Translations under genes and position numbers: made by a program
In this document: in pieces, positions 1-5,121 of the stretch
Layout of the letters: the number at the start of each line of letters is the position of its first letter
Position numbering within the stretch: the stretch's first letter is position 1
Assembly (NCBI GenBank): GCA_030600505.1
Contig: JAUVLY010000027.1
Coordinates: 1 to 9,405 of the forward strand
DNA: 9,405 nucleotides
Direction of reading: 5' to 3'
Source: Candidatus Falkowiibacteriota bacterium
GTDB lineage: Bacteria; Patescibacteriota; Patescibacteriia; Patescibacteriales; UBA12075
The notes under the pieces: generated by a model
What the model was told of the DNA's origin: nothing
The model's input: the letters and a program-made list of their open reading frames with translations, nothing else
Databases searched by the model: none

Positions 1-1
1 A

Positions 2-1477
2 TTAACCAAAGCCGGTTATGAAGCATATATCGTGGGTGGATGCGTACGGGATTTATTAATGGGCAAAGAACCAAATGACTGGGATATTACTACGAATGCC
101 AGACCGGACAAAGTAGCAGCGTTATTTAAAGATTCAAAATACGAAAATATTTTTGGTACTGTTCTTGTGCCTGTGGCACAGAAAACAGAAAACAGAAAAC
201 AGAAAACAGAAAAAATTATTCTTGAGGTAACGACCTATCGGAGTGAGCGCGGCTATGCGGATCACCGGCATCCGGATGAAGTTAAGTTTGAAGACAAACT
301 GGATAAAGATTTGGAGCGCCGCGATTTTACTATCAATGCGATGGCTATGAAACTCATAACTCATAACTTAAAACTCATGACTCAAAAAAAAATAAAGAGT
401 TACGAGTTACGAGTTACGAGTTATGAGATTATTGATTTATTTGGTGGAGAGAAAGATATTAAGAAAAAAATTATACGAGGAGTGGGGGAGCCGGTTGATC
501 GGTTTAAGGAAGATGCTTTGCGGATGGTGCGGGCGATTCGTTTTTCAGCCCAGTTGGGCTTTGAAATAGAGCCCAAGACTGAGCGGGCGATCAAAAAAAT
601 GGCCGGCAGTATTAAGTTTGTCGCTAATGAACGTATCAAAGATGAACTGGTTAAAATATTAAAATCAGACCGGGCCTATGAAGGCTTTATGAAATTGTAT
701 AAGACTAATTTGCTTAATTATATTATCCCTGAGCTTTTACAGGGAGATGGGGTGGCGCAAAATCACCATCATGTTTATTCAGTATTAAAGCATTCGTTTC
801 TTAGTCTTAAACATTGCCCAAACAAAGACTGGCAAGTGCGCTTGGGCGCTTTGTTCCACGATATTGGCAAGCCCAAGACCAAAGAATTCAAGAACGGCGC
901 GGCTACTTTTTATAACCATGAGTATGCGGGCGAGCGCATGGTAAGAAAGATAATGAAACGGCTTAAATTCTCCGCGGCTGACACAGAGCGGGTAACTAAC
1001 CTGGTGCGCAACCATATGTTTTATTACGATACGGACGAAGTAACGGCGGCTTCGGTGCGGCGGCTTATAAATAAAGTCGGTAAAGAGAATTTGAAAGATT
1101 TGATTGATATGCGGATCGCGGACCGGCTCGGATCCGGCACGCCCAAGGCCAAGCCTTATAAACTTCGCCATTTGGAGTATATGTTTGAGCGCGTGCAGAA
1201 CGATCCGGTTAGCGTTAAAATGCTTAAGATCAACGGCGATTATATGATCGATAAGCTGGGCTTTAAACCGGGGATTAAAATGGGCGCGATTCTGGACGTA
1301 CTGCTTAGCGAGGTGATTGAAGATCCTAAACTTAATAATCTTAAACATTTAGAAAAAAGAGCTAAAGAATTAAACAAGATGAACGCCGAAGAGCTAAGGG
1401 CGCAGGCCAAAGAAAAGATAAAAGAAAAACGGGCAGAAGACGATAAAGAGATGAAAAAAGGGTATTGGGTGAAATAA
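2..1477 (+). CDS. cca: CCA-adding enzyme (tRNA nucleotidyltransferase), 5'-truncated by window edge
   Basis: Adds or repairs the 3' CCA of tRNAs in the cytoplasm, which both tRNA genes in this window need because neither encodes CCA. The frame is open to the left edge (base 2) and reads conserved head sequence before the GTG at 32, so that GTG is an internal Val (IVGGCVRD) and the gene starts outside the window. Visible elements: the nucleotidyltransferase G-G-x-VRD motif, the metal-binding DWD pair (bases 77-85) in DWDITT, RRDFTINAMA (about 316-345), an RNA-binding region, and an HD domain with FHDIGKP (His-Asp at 857-862), as in HD-containing class II enzymes. Two stretches do not belong to the family pattern: a Gln/Lys-rich loop at 179-213 and an extra 25 or so residues at 350-427. 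Both come from heptamer repeats inserted in frame. The stop TAA (1475-1477) lies in another heptamer run. Family assignment is very secure. Whether the inserts affect activity is unknown. Confidence 0.95.
   Translation, partial: LTKAGYEAYIVGGCVRDLLMGKEPNDWDITTNARPDKVAALFKDSKYENIFGTVLVPVAQKTENRKQKTEKIILEVTTYRSERGYADHRHPDEVKFEDKLDKDLERRDFTINAMAMKLITHNLKLMTQKKIKSYELRVTSYEIIDLFGGEKDIKKKIIRGVGEPVDRFKEDALRMVRAIRFSAQLGFEIEPKTERAIKKMAGSIKFVANERIKDELVKILKSDRAYEGFMKLYKTNLLNYIIPELLQGDGVAQNHHHVYSVLKHSFLSLKHCPNKDWQVRLGALFHDIGKPKTKEFKNGAATFYNHEYAGERMVRKIMKRLKFSAADTERVTNLVRNHMFYYDTDEVTAASVRRLINKVGKENLKDLIDMRIADRLGSGTPKAKPYKLRHLEYMFERVQNDPVSVKMLKINGDYMIDKLGFKPGIKMGAILDVLLSEVIEDPKLNNLKHLEKRAKELNKMNAEELRAQAKEKIKEKRAEDDKEMKKGYWVK
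179..213 (+). repeat. Heptamer tandem repeat CAGAAAA x5 inside cca
   Basis: Five exact copies of CAGAAAA lie in the coding frame, giving Gln/Lys/Thr/Glu/Asn/Arg-rich sequence between the conserved strands GTVLVPV and IILEVTTYRS. Family members usually have a short turn here, so this looks like an expansion in a surface loop. Because 7 is not a multiple of 3, losing or gaining one copy would shift the frame. The unit contains no stop in any frame and yields the same 7-residue cycle in all three. Confidence 0.9.
353..427. repeat. Heptamer hairpin inserted in frame inside cca
   Basis: The left arm 353-383 (units like ACTCATA) and right arm 397-427 (GAGTTAC, GAGTTAC, GAGTTAC, GAGTTAT) are 31 nt each, about 25 of 31 complementary, around an A-rich 13-nt loop. 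The insert separates RRDFTINAMAM from IIDLFGG, which in the family are joined by only a few residues. It is the same heptamer family as the run right after the cca stop codon (1474-1515). Confidence 0.85.
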
Positions 1478-1515
1478 CTCATAACTCGTAACTTGGAACT
1501 CATAACTCATAACGT
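1474..1515 (+). repeat. Heptamer repeat ATAACTC overlapping the cca stop
   Basis: Six units in strict 7-bp register: ATAACTC, ATAACTC, GTAACTT, GGAACTC, ATAACTC, ATAACGT. The cca stop TAA (1475-1477) is part of the first unit. The rest of the gap to 1557 is A+T-rich, with TATA-like sequence immediately before the next ATG (TATAAT at 1552-1557), so a very short leader or leaderless start for the following gene is possible. Confidence 0.8.
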
Positions 1516-1557
1516 AAAACTGTTTTAAATAACATCGACGTTGGTAATATATATAAT

Positions 1558-2547
1558 ATGGAAAAAGCAAAAGTTTATTTTTTAAAACTAAATGACATCG
1601 GGAAGATAAAGGATTTATTGCCGCAGTTTAATGATAAGCTGGGGATTAAGGTGCATTTTGGCGAACCGGGTAATGATGCGTTTATTTCGGCCAAGTTAAT
1701 TAAAAAGATCGCTGCTATGGTAAATAACCATCCTTTGGTAGAAACCAGTGTCTTGTATAAAAGCAAAAGGAGACAGGCCAATACGCATCGGGAAGTCGCC
1801 CTTGAACATGGTTTTGATTTCGCGCCGATTGATTTTTTGGACGGTGAAGAAGGGGACGATTCATTGGTTGTTTTTATTGATAAATATAAGCACAACCGTT
1901 CCTACTACCTGGGTGAAGGTTTGCAAAAATATCAGTCGCTTTTGCTGGTGTCACATTTCAAAGGGCATGGCTCGGCTGGGTTTGGCGGGGCAATTAAGAA
2001 TGTCGGCATGGGTCTGGCCAGCCGGCGCGGTAAATTAGCGCTACATGCCAGCATAAAGCACAAGGTTACCAAGGACGAATGCATTGGTTGCTCCAAATGC
2101 ATAGAAAATTGCCCGGTAGACGCGATTCAACTGGACGATAATAAAAAGGCAGTGATAGACCAAAAAGTATGTATTAGCTGTTCTAAGTGTATTTCGGTTT
2201 GCCCGGAGGGCGCGATCCATATTCCCTGGAGTTCTACCGGAAATAATGTTCTGGGCGAGAGAATAGCCGAGTACGCTTTGGCCGCAAGTAAAAAACGGCA
2301 ATGTTTTTATATCAATTTTTTGACAAATATTGTCCCAAAATGTGATTGTATAGGTATTAAACAAGAAAGAATGACAGACGATATCGGCATTCTTTTAAGC
2401 ACTGACCCGGTCGCCATAGACCAAGCATCTTATGACGCAGTCTGTAAACAATGTGAAGATTTTAAAAAATTTGACGGTAAGGCTCAGCTAGAGCACGGAC
2501 AAGAAATCGGATTGGGAACAAGGGAATATGAATTAATTAATAAATAA
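1558..2547 (+). CDS. DUF362 domain protein with two 4Fe-4S ferredoxin motifs
   Basis: An iron-sulfur protein of the DUF362 family. The biochemical role of the family is mostly unassigned; electron transfer is the reasonable inference. The 329-residue product has an N-terminal DUF362-like half, including SHFKGHGSAGFGGAIKNVGMG around residues 132-152, which is typical of the family. A two-cluster ferredoxin module follows: cysteines 175, 178, 181, 185 (CIGCSKCIENCP) and 205, 208, 211, 215 (CISCSKCISVCP). The C-terminal half has the family-type DIGILLSTDPVAIDQASYD (about 280-298) and extra cysteines in PKCDC. No signal peptide is seen, so it is probably cytoplasmic. The ATG at 1558 has no Shine-Dalgarno; TA-rich DNA adjoins it. 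The next gene follows after 10 bases, suggesting cotranscription, although the products have no obvious functional link. Confidence 0.88.
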   Translation: MEKAKVYFLKLNDIGKIKDLLPQFNDKLGIKVHFGEPGNDAFISAKLIKKIAAMVNNHPLVETSVLYKSKRRQANTHREVALEHGFDFAPIDFLDGEEGDDSLVVFIDKYKHNRSYYLGEGLQKYQSLLLVSHFKGHGSAGFGGAIKNVGMGLASRRGKLALHASIKHKVTKDECIGCSKCIENCPVDAIQLDDNKKAVIDQKVCISCSKCISVCPEGAIHIPWSSTGNNVLGERIAEYALAASKKRQCFYINFLTNIVPKCDCIGIKQERMTDDIGILLSTDPVAIDQASYDAVCKQCEDFKKFDGKAQLEHGQEIGLGTREYELINK

Positions 2548-2557
2548 TAAAATATTT

Positions 2558-3331
2558 ATGAAAAAAATAGTAGTAGCAACAATTGTTTTCTCTTTATTAT
2601 TAACCGGTTGCACGGATATTGGGAGTAAGTCGTTAGACGAAAAAAATACTCCCGGCAGTGCTGGTAAGCAAGATGATCTGGGGGCCGCTCAACGTATCAA
2701 TGAATTACGTGAAGGCAGAACCCCGCAGACTGAAGGCAGTAAAACCAGCCCACCACCTGTGCCGCCTCCACCACCTATGCCTGCTAATCCACCACAAACC
2801 AAGCCCAGCGCTTCATCCATGCCGGAGCAAGGCGATCTGGCAAGTAAATTCAGCCAAGCTGTATTTAAGACCACTCAGGGCGACATAACGCTTAAGTTCT
2901 ACGCGGACAAGTCGCCTAAGACAGTAAATAACTTTCTTAATCTGGCGAATAACGGATTCTACGATGGCACTCGCTTCCACCGCGTTATTAATGATTTTAT
3001 GATCCAGGGCGGCGATCCTTTAAGTAAAGACATTAGCAACAAAGACCGCTGGGGAACCGGCGACCCGGGCTATAAGTTTGCGGATGAATTTAATGATCAG
3101 CCCTTGCAAAAAGGTTCATTAGCCATGGCTAATTCCGGTGCTAACACCAACGGCTCGCAGTTTTTTATCGTAACCAAGGATTTTACCCCTTGGCTTGACG
3201 GTAAACACACCAATTTTGGCTATGTCACGGAAGGCCTGGACATAGTTGAAAAAATTGAGGCCCTACCGGTAGATTCCCGTGATCGCCCGCGTAAAGACGT
3301 GATTATAGAGAGTATTTCCTTGGTAGAGTAG
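2558..3331 (+). CDS. Cyclophilin-type peptidyl-prolyl isomerase, lipoprotein
   Basis: Catalyses cis-trans isomerisation of X-Pro bonds and is predicted to be anchored outside the cytoplasmic membrane. Residues 1-18 form a lipoprotein signal peptide (KK, hydrophobic core, lipobox LLTGC with lipidated Cys18). Residues about 19-100 are a low-complexity linker with a Pro-rich stretch (about 65-80) that could span cell wall or surface material. The cyclophilin domain covers about 101-257 with a complete active site: Arg142 in FHRV, Gln150 in FMIQGGDP, GSQFF with Phe203, Trp212 in WLDGKH and His217. By alignment with human CypA these correspond to R55, Q63, F113, W121 and H126. It is therefore likely active, and the Trp is the residue linked with cyclosporin binding. 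It lies 10 bases after the DUF362 gene. No clear Shine-Dalgarno and no strong terminator are seen downstream. Confidence 0.95.
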   Translation: MKKIVVATIVFSLLLTGCTDIGSKSLDEKNTPGSAGKQDDLGAAQRINELREGRTPQTEGSKTSPPPVPPPPPMPANPPQTKPSASSMPEQGDLASKFSQAVFKTTQGDITLKFYADKSPKTVNNFLNLANNGFYDGTRFHRVINDFMIQGGDPLSKDISNKDRWGTGDPGYKFADEFNDQPLQKGSLAMANSGANTNGSQFFIVTKDFTPWLDGKHTNFGYVTEGLDIVEKIEALPVDSRDRPRKDVIIESISLVE

Positions 3332-3346
3332 TTAGTAGCAGATTTT

Positions 3347-3468
3347 TAATTATTAGTAACCCAATTATCAATGAATTATCAATTGACTAATTAACTAATT
3401 TTAGGATACTTAAAAATTGAAAATTTTAGAATTAGAAAATTGATTGAAAATTGAAAATTGATAATTAA
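3347..3468. repeat. A+T-rich imperfect inverted repeat with heptamer periodicity, upstream of tRNA-Ala
   Basis: The left arm (about 3347-3404) contains AATTATCAAT twice, and the right arm (about 3416-3468) contains ATTGATAATT and the 7-bp-spaced units TTGAAAA, TTGAAAA, TTGATAA. The arms are imperfectly complementary and nearly fill the gap between the cyclophilin gene and tRNA-Ala. There is no coding sequence here. The boundaries are approximate. Confidence 0.6.
3383..3410 (+). promoter_or_regulatory. Possible promoter for tRNA-Ala (TTGACT-N16-GATACT)
   Basis: TTGACT at 3383-3388 and GATACT at 3405-3410 are 16 bases apart, about 60 bases upstream of tRNA-Ala. The -35 is good and the -10 matches consensus at four of six positions. 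In such A+T-rich repeat DNA, a chance match is quite possible. Confidence 0.3.
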
Positions 3469-3472
3469 TACT

Positions 3473-3543
3473 GGGCCTATAGTAAAATGGTATTACACGG
3501 CATTCGCATTGCTGAGGTCCGGGTCCGATTCCCGGTAGGTCCA
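3473..3543 (+). tRNA. tRNA-Ala(CGC)
   Basis: A full cloverleaf can be drawn by eye. The acceptor stem GGGCCTA (3473-3479) pairs with TAGGTCC (3536-3542), with discriminator A3543. The D arm is GTAA/TTAC with G18G19. The anticodon stem CGGCA/TGCTG encloses TTCGCAT, anticodon CGC at 3505-3507. The variable loop is AGGT and the T stem CCGGG/CCCGG. The third acceptor pair is G-T, which is the G3:U70 identity pair of alanine tRNAs and supports the anticodon call. CCA is not encoded. An oddity is the T loop TCCGATT: position 55, nearly always U (pseudouridine), is C (base 3525). Confidence 0.93.
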
Positions 3544-3546
3544 CGA

Positions 3547-3582
3547 AGTTAACTATTAACAAGTTAGCCATTAACATTTAAC
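3547..3582 (+). repeat. TTAAC heptamer repeat, left flank of holin-like gene
   Basis: TTAAC or TTAGC recurs at spacings of 7, 8, 7 and 7 bases. The first 14 bases (3547-3560, AGTTAACTATTAAC) are exactly the reverse complement of 3939-3952 on the other side of the gene. The repeat begins right after tRNA-Ala and ends at the ATG. Confidence 0.8.
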
Positions 3583-3924
3583 ATGAATTTTTTTATAAAA
3601 TGGATTATTAATGCCGGGGCGATAATATTAAGCGCTTATTTTATAACAGGGGTGCAGGTAGATAATTTTTGGACCGCGATTTGGCTGGCTGCTTTTTTGG
3701 CTATTGTCAATATTTTATTAAAACCGATTTTAATTATCCTTACACTGCCGATAAATATTATAACACTTGGTCTTTTTACATTTGTTATTAACGCGGGCTT
3801 GATATTGCTTGCCTCTTCGGTAATAAAAGGGTTTTTTGTTGTCGGTTTTATTCCGGCTTTAATATTTGCGATAGTATTATCTTTAGTTTGTTTTTTTCTG
3901 CATCGCATTTTTGGCACAAAATAA
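3583..3924 (+). CDS. Small four-helix membrane protein, phage holin family 4 superfamily
   Basis: A 113-residue, strongly hydrophobic protein with four predicted membrane helices (about residues 4-24, 28-50, 54-78 and 83-108) and short polar links. The conserved-looking NILLKPILIILTLPINIITLG stretch (about 43-63) and the later GF.PALIFAIVLS resemble the Phage_holin_4_2/YvlD-type membrane family. Most chromosomal members of this family are not known to be phage lysis proteins, and their function is unclear. The gene sits alone between two tRNA genes and is bounded on both sides by TTAAC heptamer repeats in opposite orientation. No Shine-Dalgarno is visible. A T-run follows the stop (about 3929-3938) without a clear GC stem. 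Confidence 0.85.
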   Translation: MNFFIKWIINAGAIILSAYFITGVQVDNFWTAIWLAAFLAIVNILLKPILIILTLPINIITLGLFTFVINAGLILLASSVIKGFFVVGFIPALIFAIVLSLVCFFLHRIFGTK

Positions 3925-3938
3925 TCTTATTTTTTTTT

Positions 3939-3966
3939 GTTAATAGTTAACTGTTAATGGTTAATA
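3939..3966 (+). repeat. GTTAAT heptamer repeat, right flank of holin-like gene
   Basis: Units GTTAATA, GTTAACT, GTTAATG and GTTAATA lie in exact 7-bp register. The first two units are the perfect reverse complement of 3547-3560. The run ends one base before the 5' end of tRNA-Pro. Confidence 0.85.
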
Positions 3967-3967
3967 T

Positions 3968-4039
3968 CGGGCCGTGGTATAATGGCTATTACGCGGGCTT
4001 CGGGAGTCTGTAATCGCGGTTCAATTCCGCGCGGCCCGA
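3968..4039 (+). tRNA. tRNA-Pro(CGG)
   Basis: The cloverleaf is clear. Acceptor CGGGCCG (3968-3974) pairs perfectly with CGGCCCG (4032-4038), discriminator A4039. The D arm contains AATGGCTA. The anticodon stem CGGGC/GTCTG (two G-U pairs) encloses TTCGGGA, anticodon CGG at 4001-4003. The T stem CGCGG/CCGCG encloses TTCAATT. The C1:G72 pair and A73 are the usual bacterial tRNA-Pro signature. CCA is not encoded. Only 8 bases separate its 3' end from the ATG of the editing enzyme. Confidence 0.95.
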
Positions 4040-4047
4040 CATAAATT

Positions 4048-4524
4048 ATGAAAGATATTTACGCTGTGCTTGATAATTTGGATATCAAGTATGAGAAATT
4101 CGAGCACCAAGCGGTTTTTACCGTGGAAGAGGCGGATAAAGCTAATATTGATATCCCGGCCAAGCACACTAAGAATTTATTTCTAAGGAATAAAAAAAAG
4201 ACAAAGTTTTATTTAGTGGTTTTACCGGCGCATAAGAAGTTTAATTTGAAAGGATTTTCTGCTTCAATTAATGACAAACACTTAAGTTTTGCTTCGCCTG
4301 AAACACTTAAACATTATCTGGGTCTTAGCCCCGGTTCGGTTTCACCTTTTGGTTTGATTAACGATTCTGACAAAAAAGTGATTGTTTATATTGACAAGAC
4401 CTTATTGAAGCCTGGTCAGGTGGCATTTCACCCTAATCAAAATGACGCTACGTTAGTGATTGGCGCTAGTGATTTTATGAAATTTTTAGAAACAACAGGA
4501 AACAAATATGAAATTTTTTCCTAA
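4048..4524 (+). CDS. YbaK/ProXp-ala-type aminoacyl-tRNA deacylase
   Basis: A free-standing trans-editing enzyme of the YbaK/INS superfamily, predicted to hydrolyse amino acids wrongly attached to tRNA-Pro. The 158 residues fit a single-domain deacylase. Seen: AKHTKNLFLR with the conserved Lys42, LVVLPAHKKFNLK, the substrate-pocket loop GSVSP (96-100, matching GxxxP), VIVYIDK, and FHPNQNDATL with His128. The pattern is closer to PrdX/ProXp-ala (Ala-tRNA-Pro deacylase) than to E. coli YbaK (Cys-tRNA-Pro), but the split cannot be settled by eye. Its position right after tRNA-Pro, with tRNA-Ala nearby, fits the Ala/Pro function. If the tRNA and mRNA are cotranscribed, tRNA 3' processing would leave a leader of about 8 nt or none. 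The stop TAA overlaps a two-hairpin element. Confidence 0.88.
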   Translation: MKDIYAVLDNLDIKYEKFEHQAVFTVEEADKANIDIPAKHTKNLFLRNKKKTKFYLVVLPAHKKFNLKGFSASINDKHLSFASPETLKHYLGLSPGSVSPFGLINDSDKKVIVYIDKTLLKPGQVAFHPNQNDATLVIGASDFMKFLETTGNKYEIFS

Positions 4525-4570
4525 TTCGCATGTGCCCCATTTGTAGCGGGGCTTTTTGCGCCAGCAAAAA
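4523..4570 (+). repeat. 48-nt two-hairpin element, copy 1
   Basis: Order: invariant AATTCGCATGT, hairpin A (GCCCC 4534-4538, loop ATTTGTAGC, GGGGC 4548-4552), hairpin B (TTTTTGC 4553-4559, loop GCCA, GCAAAAA 4564-4570). Copy 2 on the minus strand at 8773-8820 is 41 of 48 identical; six of the seven differences preserve pairing. Here, hairpin A followed by five T also resembles a rho-independent terminator for the upstream gene, whose stop TAA (4522-4524) it overlaps. Confidence 0.88.
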
Positions 4571-4580
4571 CAACATAATA

Positions 4581-4609
4581 TTGCCAATGTTTAAAAAATG
4601 TTTTATAAT
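4581..4609 (+). promoter_or_regulatory. Sigma-70-type promoter for receiver gene
   Basis: TTGCCA (4581-4586), a 17-base spacer, and a perfect TATAAT (4604-4609). The expected start is near 4616, giving a leader of about 30 nt. It lies just after the two-hairpin element and before a stand-alone gene, which is consistent with independent transcription. Confidence 0.7.
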
Positions 4610-4626
4610 ATAAAGAGAGATTAATT

Positions 4627-4641
4627 ATGCACTCAAATTAA
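4627..4641 (+). other. Possible four-codon upstream ORF (MHSN)
   Basis: ATG CAC TCA AAT TAA lies in the predicted leader, preceded by the purine-rich GAGAG (4614-4618) at a plausible Shine-Dalgarno distance. Its stop is four bases before the receiver ATG (4646). It could couple or moderate translation, or be chance. Confidence 0.25.
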
Positions 4642-4645
4642 AAAT

Positions 4646-5017
4646 ATGGCTGATAATAAAAAAATATTAATAATTGAAGATGAAGAGTTAATTCTTAAGG
4701 CTTTGTCAGAGGGTTTTAAGCGCCGTGGGTTTGAGATTTCTAAAGCCACTGACGGTAAAAAAGGATTTGAATTAATTGAGAATGAAAATCCAGATCTTGT
4801 TTTATTGGATCTAATTTTGCCGGTCATGAACGGGCAAGAAGTATTGGAAAAAATGAAAGACAAGGGTTTATTAAAGAAAATTCCGGTTATTGTCCTCACG
4901 AACGTGTCCGACGGGGCAACACTTAAGAAATGCATGGAAATGGGGGCCAGGGAATATATTATCAAAGCTAATTTTTCATTTGAAGATATGGAGCGGGCGA
5001 TCAAAAAAGTCCTTTAG
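4646..5017 (+). CDS. Stand-alone response regulator receiver (CheY-like)
   Basis: A single receiver domain of 123 residues with no output domain; it probably acts by phosphorylation-dependent protein binding. All key positions are present: acidic Glu11-Asp12 in IIEDEE, phospho-acceptor Asp55 in DLVLLDLILP, Thr85 in VIVLTN, and Lys107 in YIIKANFS. The start fits the family (ADNKKILIIEDE). No histidine kinase is encoded nearby, so its partner is elsewhere. It has its own promoter (4581-4609) and a strong terminator (5032-5060), hence probably a single-gene transcript. Close relatives are common as orphan receivers in CPR genomes; the specific role cannot be read from sequence. Confidence 0.95.
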   Translation: MADNKKILIIEDEELILKALSEGFKRRGFEISKATDGKKGFELIENENPDLVLLDLILPVMNGQEVLEKMKDKGLLKKIPVIVLTNVSDGATLKKCMEMGAREYIIKANFSFEDMERAIKKVL

Positions 5018-5031
5018 TAGTTTATAAAGAG

Positions 5032-5060
5032 AAAAAATTCGCTGTTTAGCGAATTTTTTT
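5032..5060 (+). terminator. Rho-independent terminator after receiver gene
   Basis: A 12-bp stem AAAAAATTCGCT (5032-5043) / AGCGAATTTTTT (5048-5059) with loop GTTT, followed by a further T (5060). The A-rich 5' arm means it could also work on the opposite strand. Confidence 0.85.
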
Positions 5061-5061
5061 G

Positions 5062-5092
5062 TTGAGAATTTACAAATTACGCTCTATATGAT
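5062..5092 (+). promoter_or_regulatory. Weak candidate promoter for the DUF167-uppS pair
   Basis: TTGAGA (5062-5067) and TATGAT (5087-5092) are 19 bases apart, right after the terminator and 30 bases before the next ATG. The spacing is long, and other A+T-rich hexamers nearby (such as the TAATAAT run near 5105) are alternatives. Confidence 0.3.
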
Positions 5093-5121
5093 AAATTAAT
5101 ATTGTAATAATCGTATGTTTT

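Noticed and set aside
32..34. GTG as start of the CCA enzyme
   Set aside because: The frame is open upstream and encodes conserved family sequence (AYIVGGCVRD), so the real start is outside the window.
179..427. CRISPR-like repeat array
   Set aside because: Units are 7 bp with no spacers, inside a coding frame, and no cas genes are present.
785..1348. 187-residue open frame on the minus strand inside cca
   Set aside because: It lies opposite strongly conserved HD-domain coding sequence, has no recognisable protein motif, and is explained as a codon-bias shadow.
3583..3924. Prophage remnant based on the holin-like protein
   Set aside because: No endolysin, integrase or structural phage gene is nearby, and this family is widespread as a chromosomal membrane protein.
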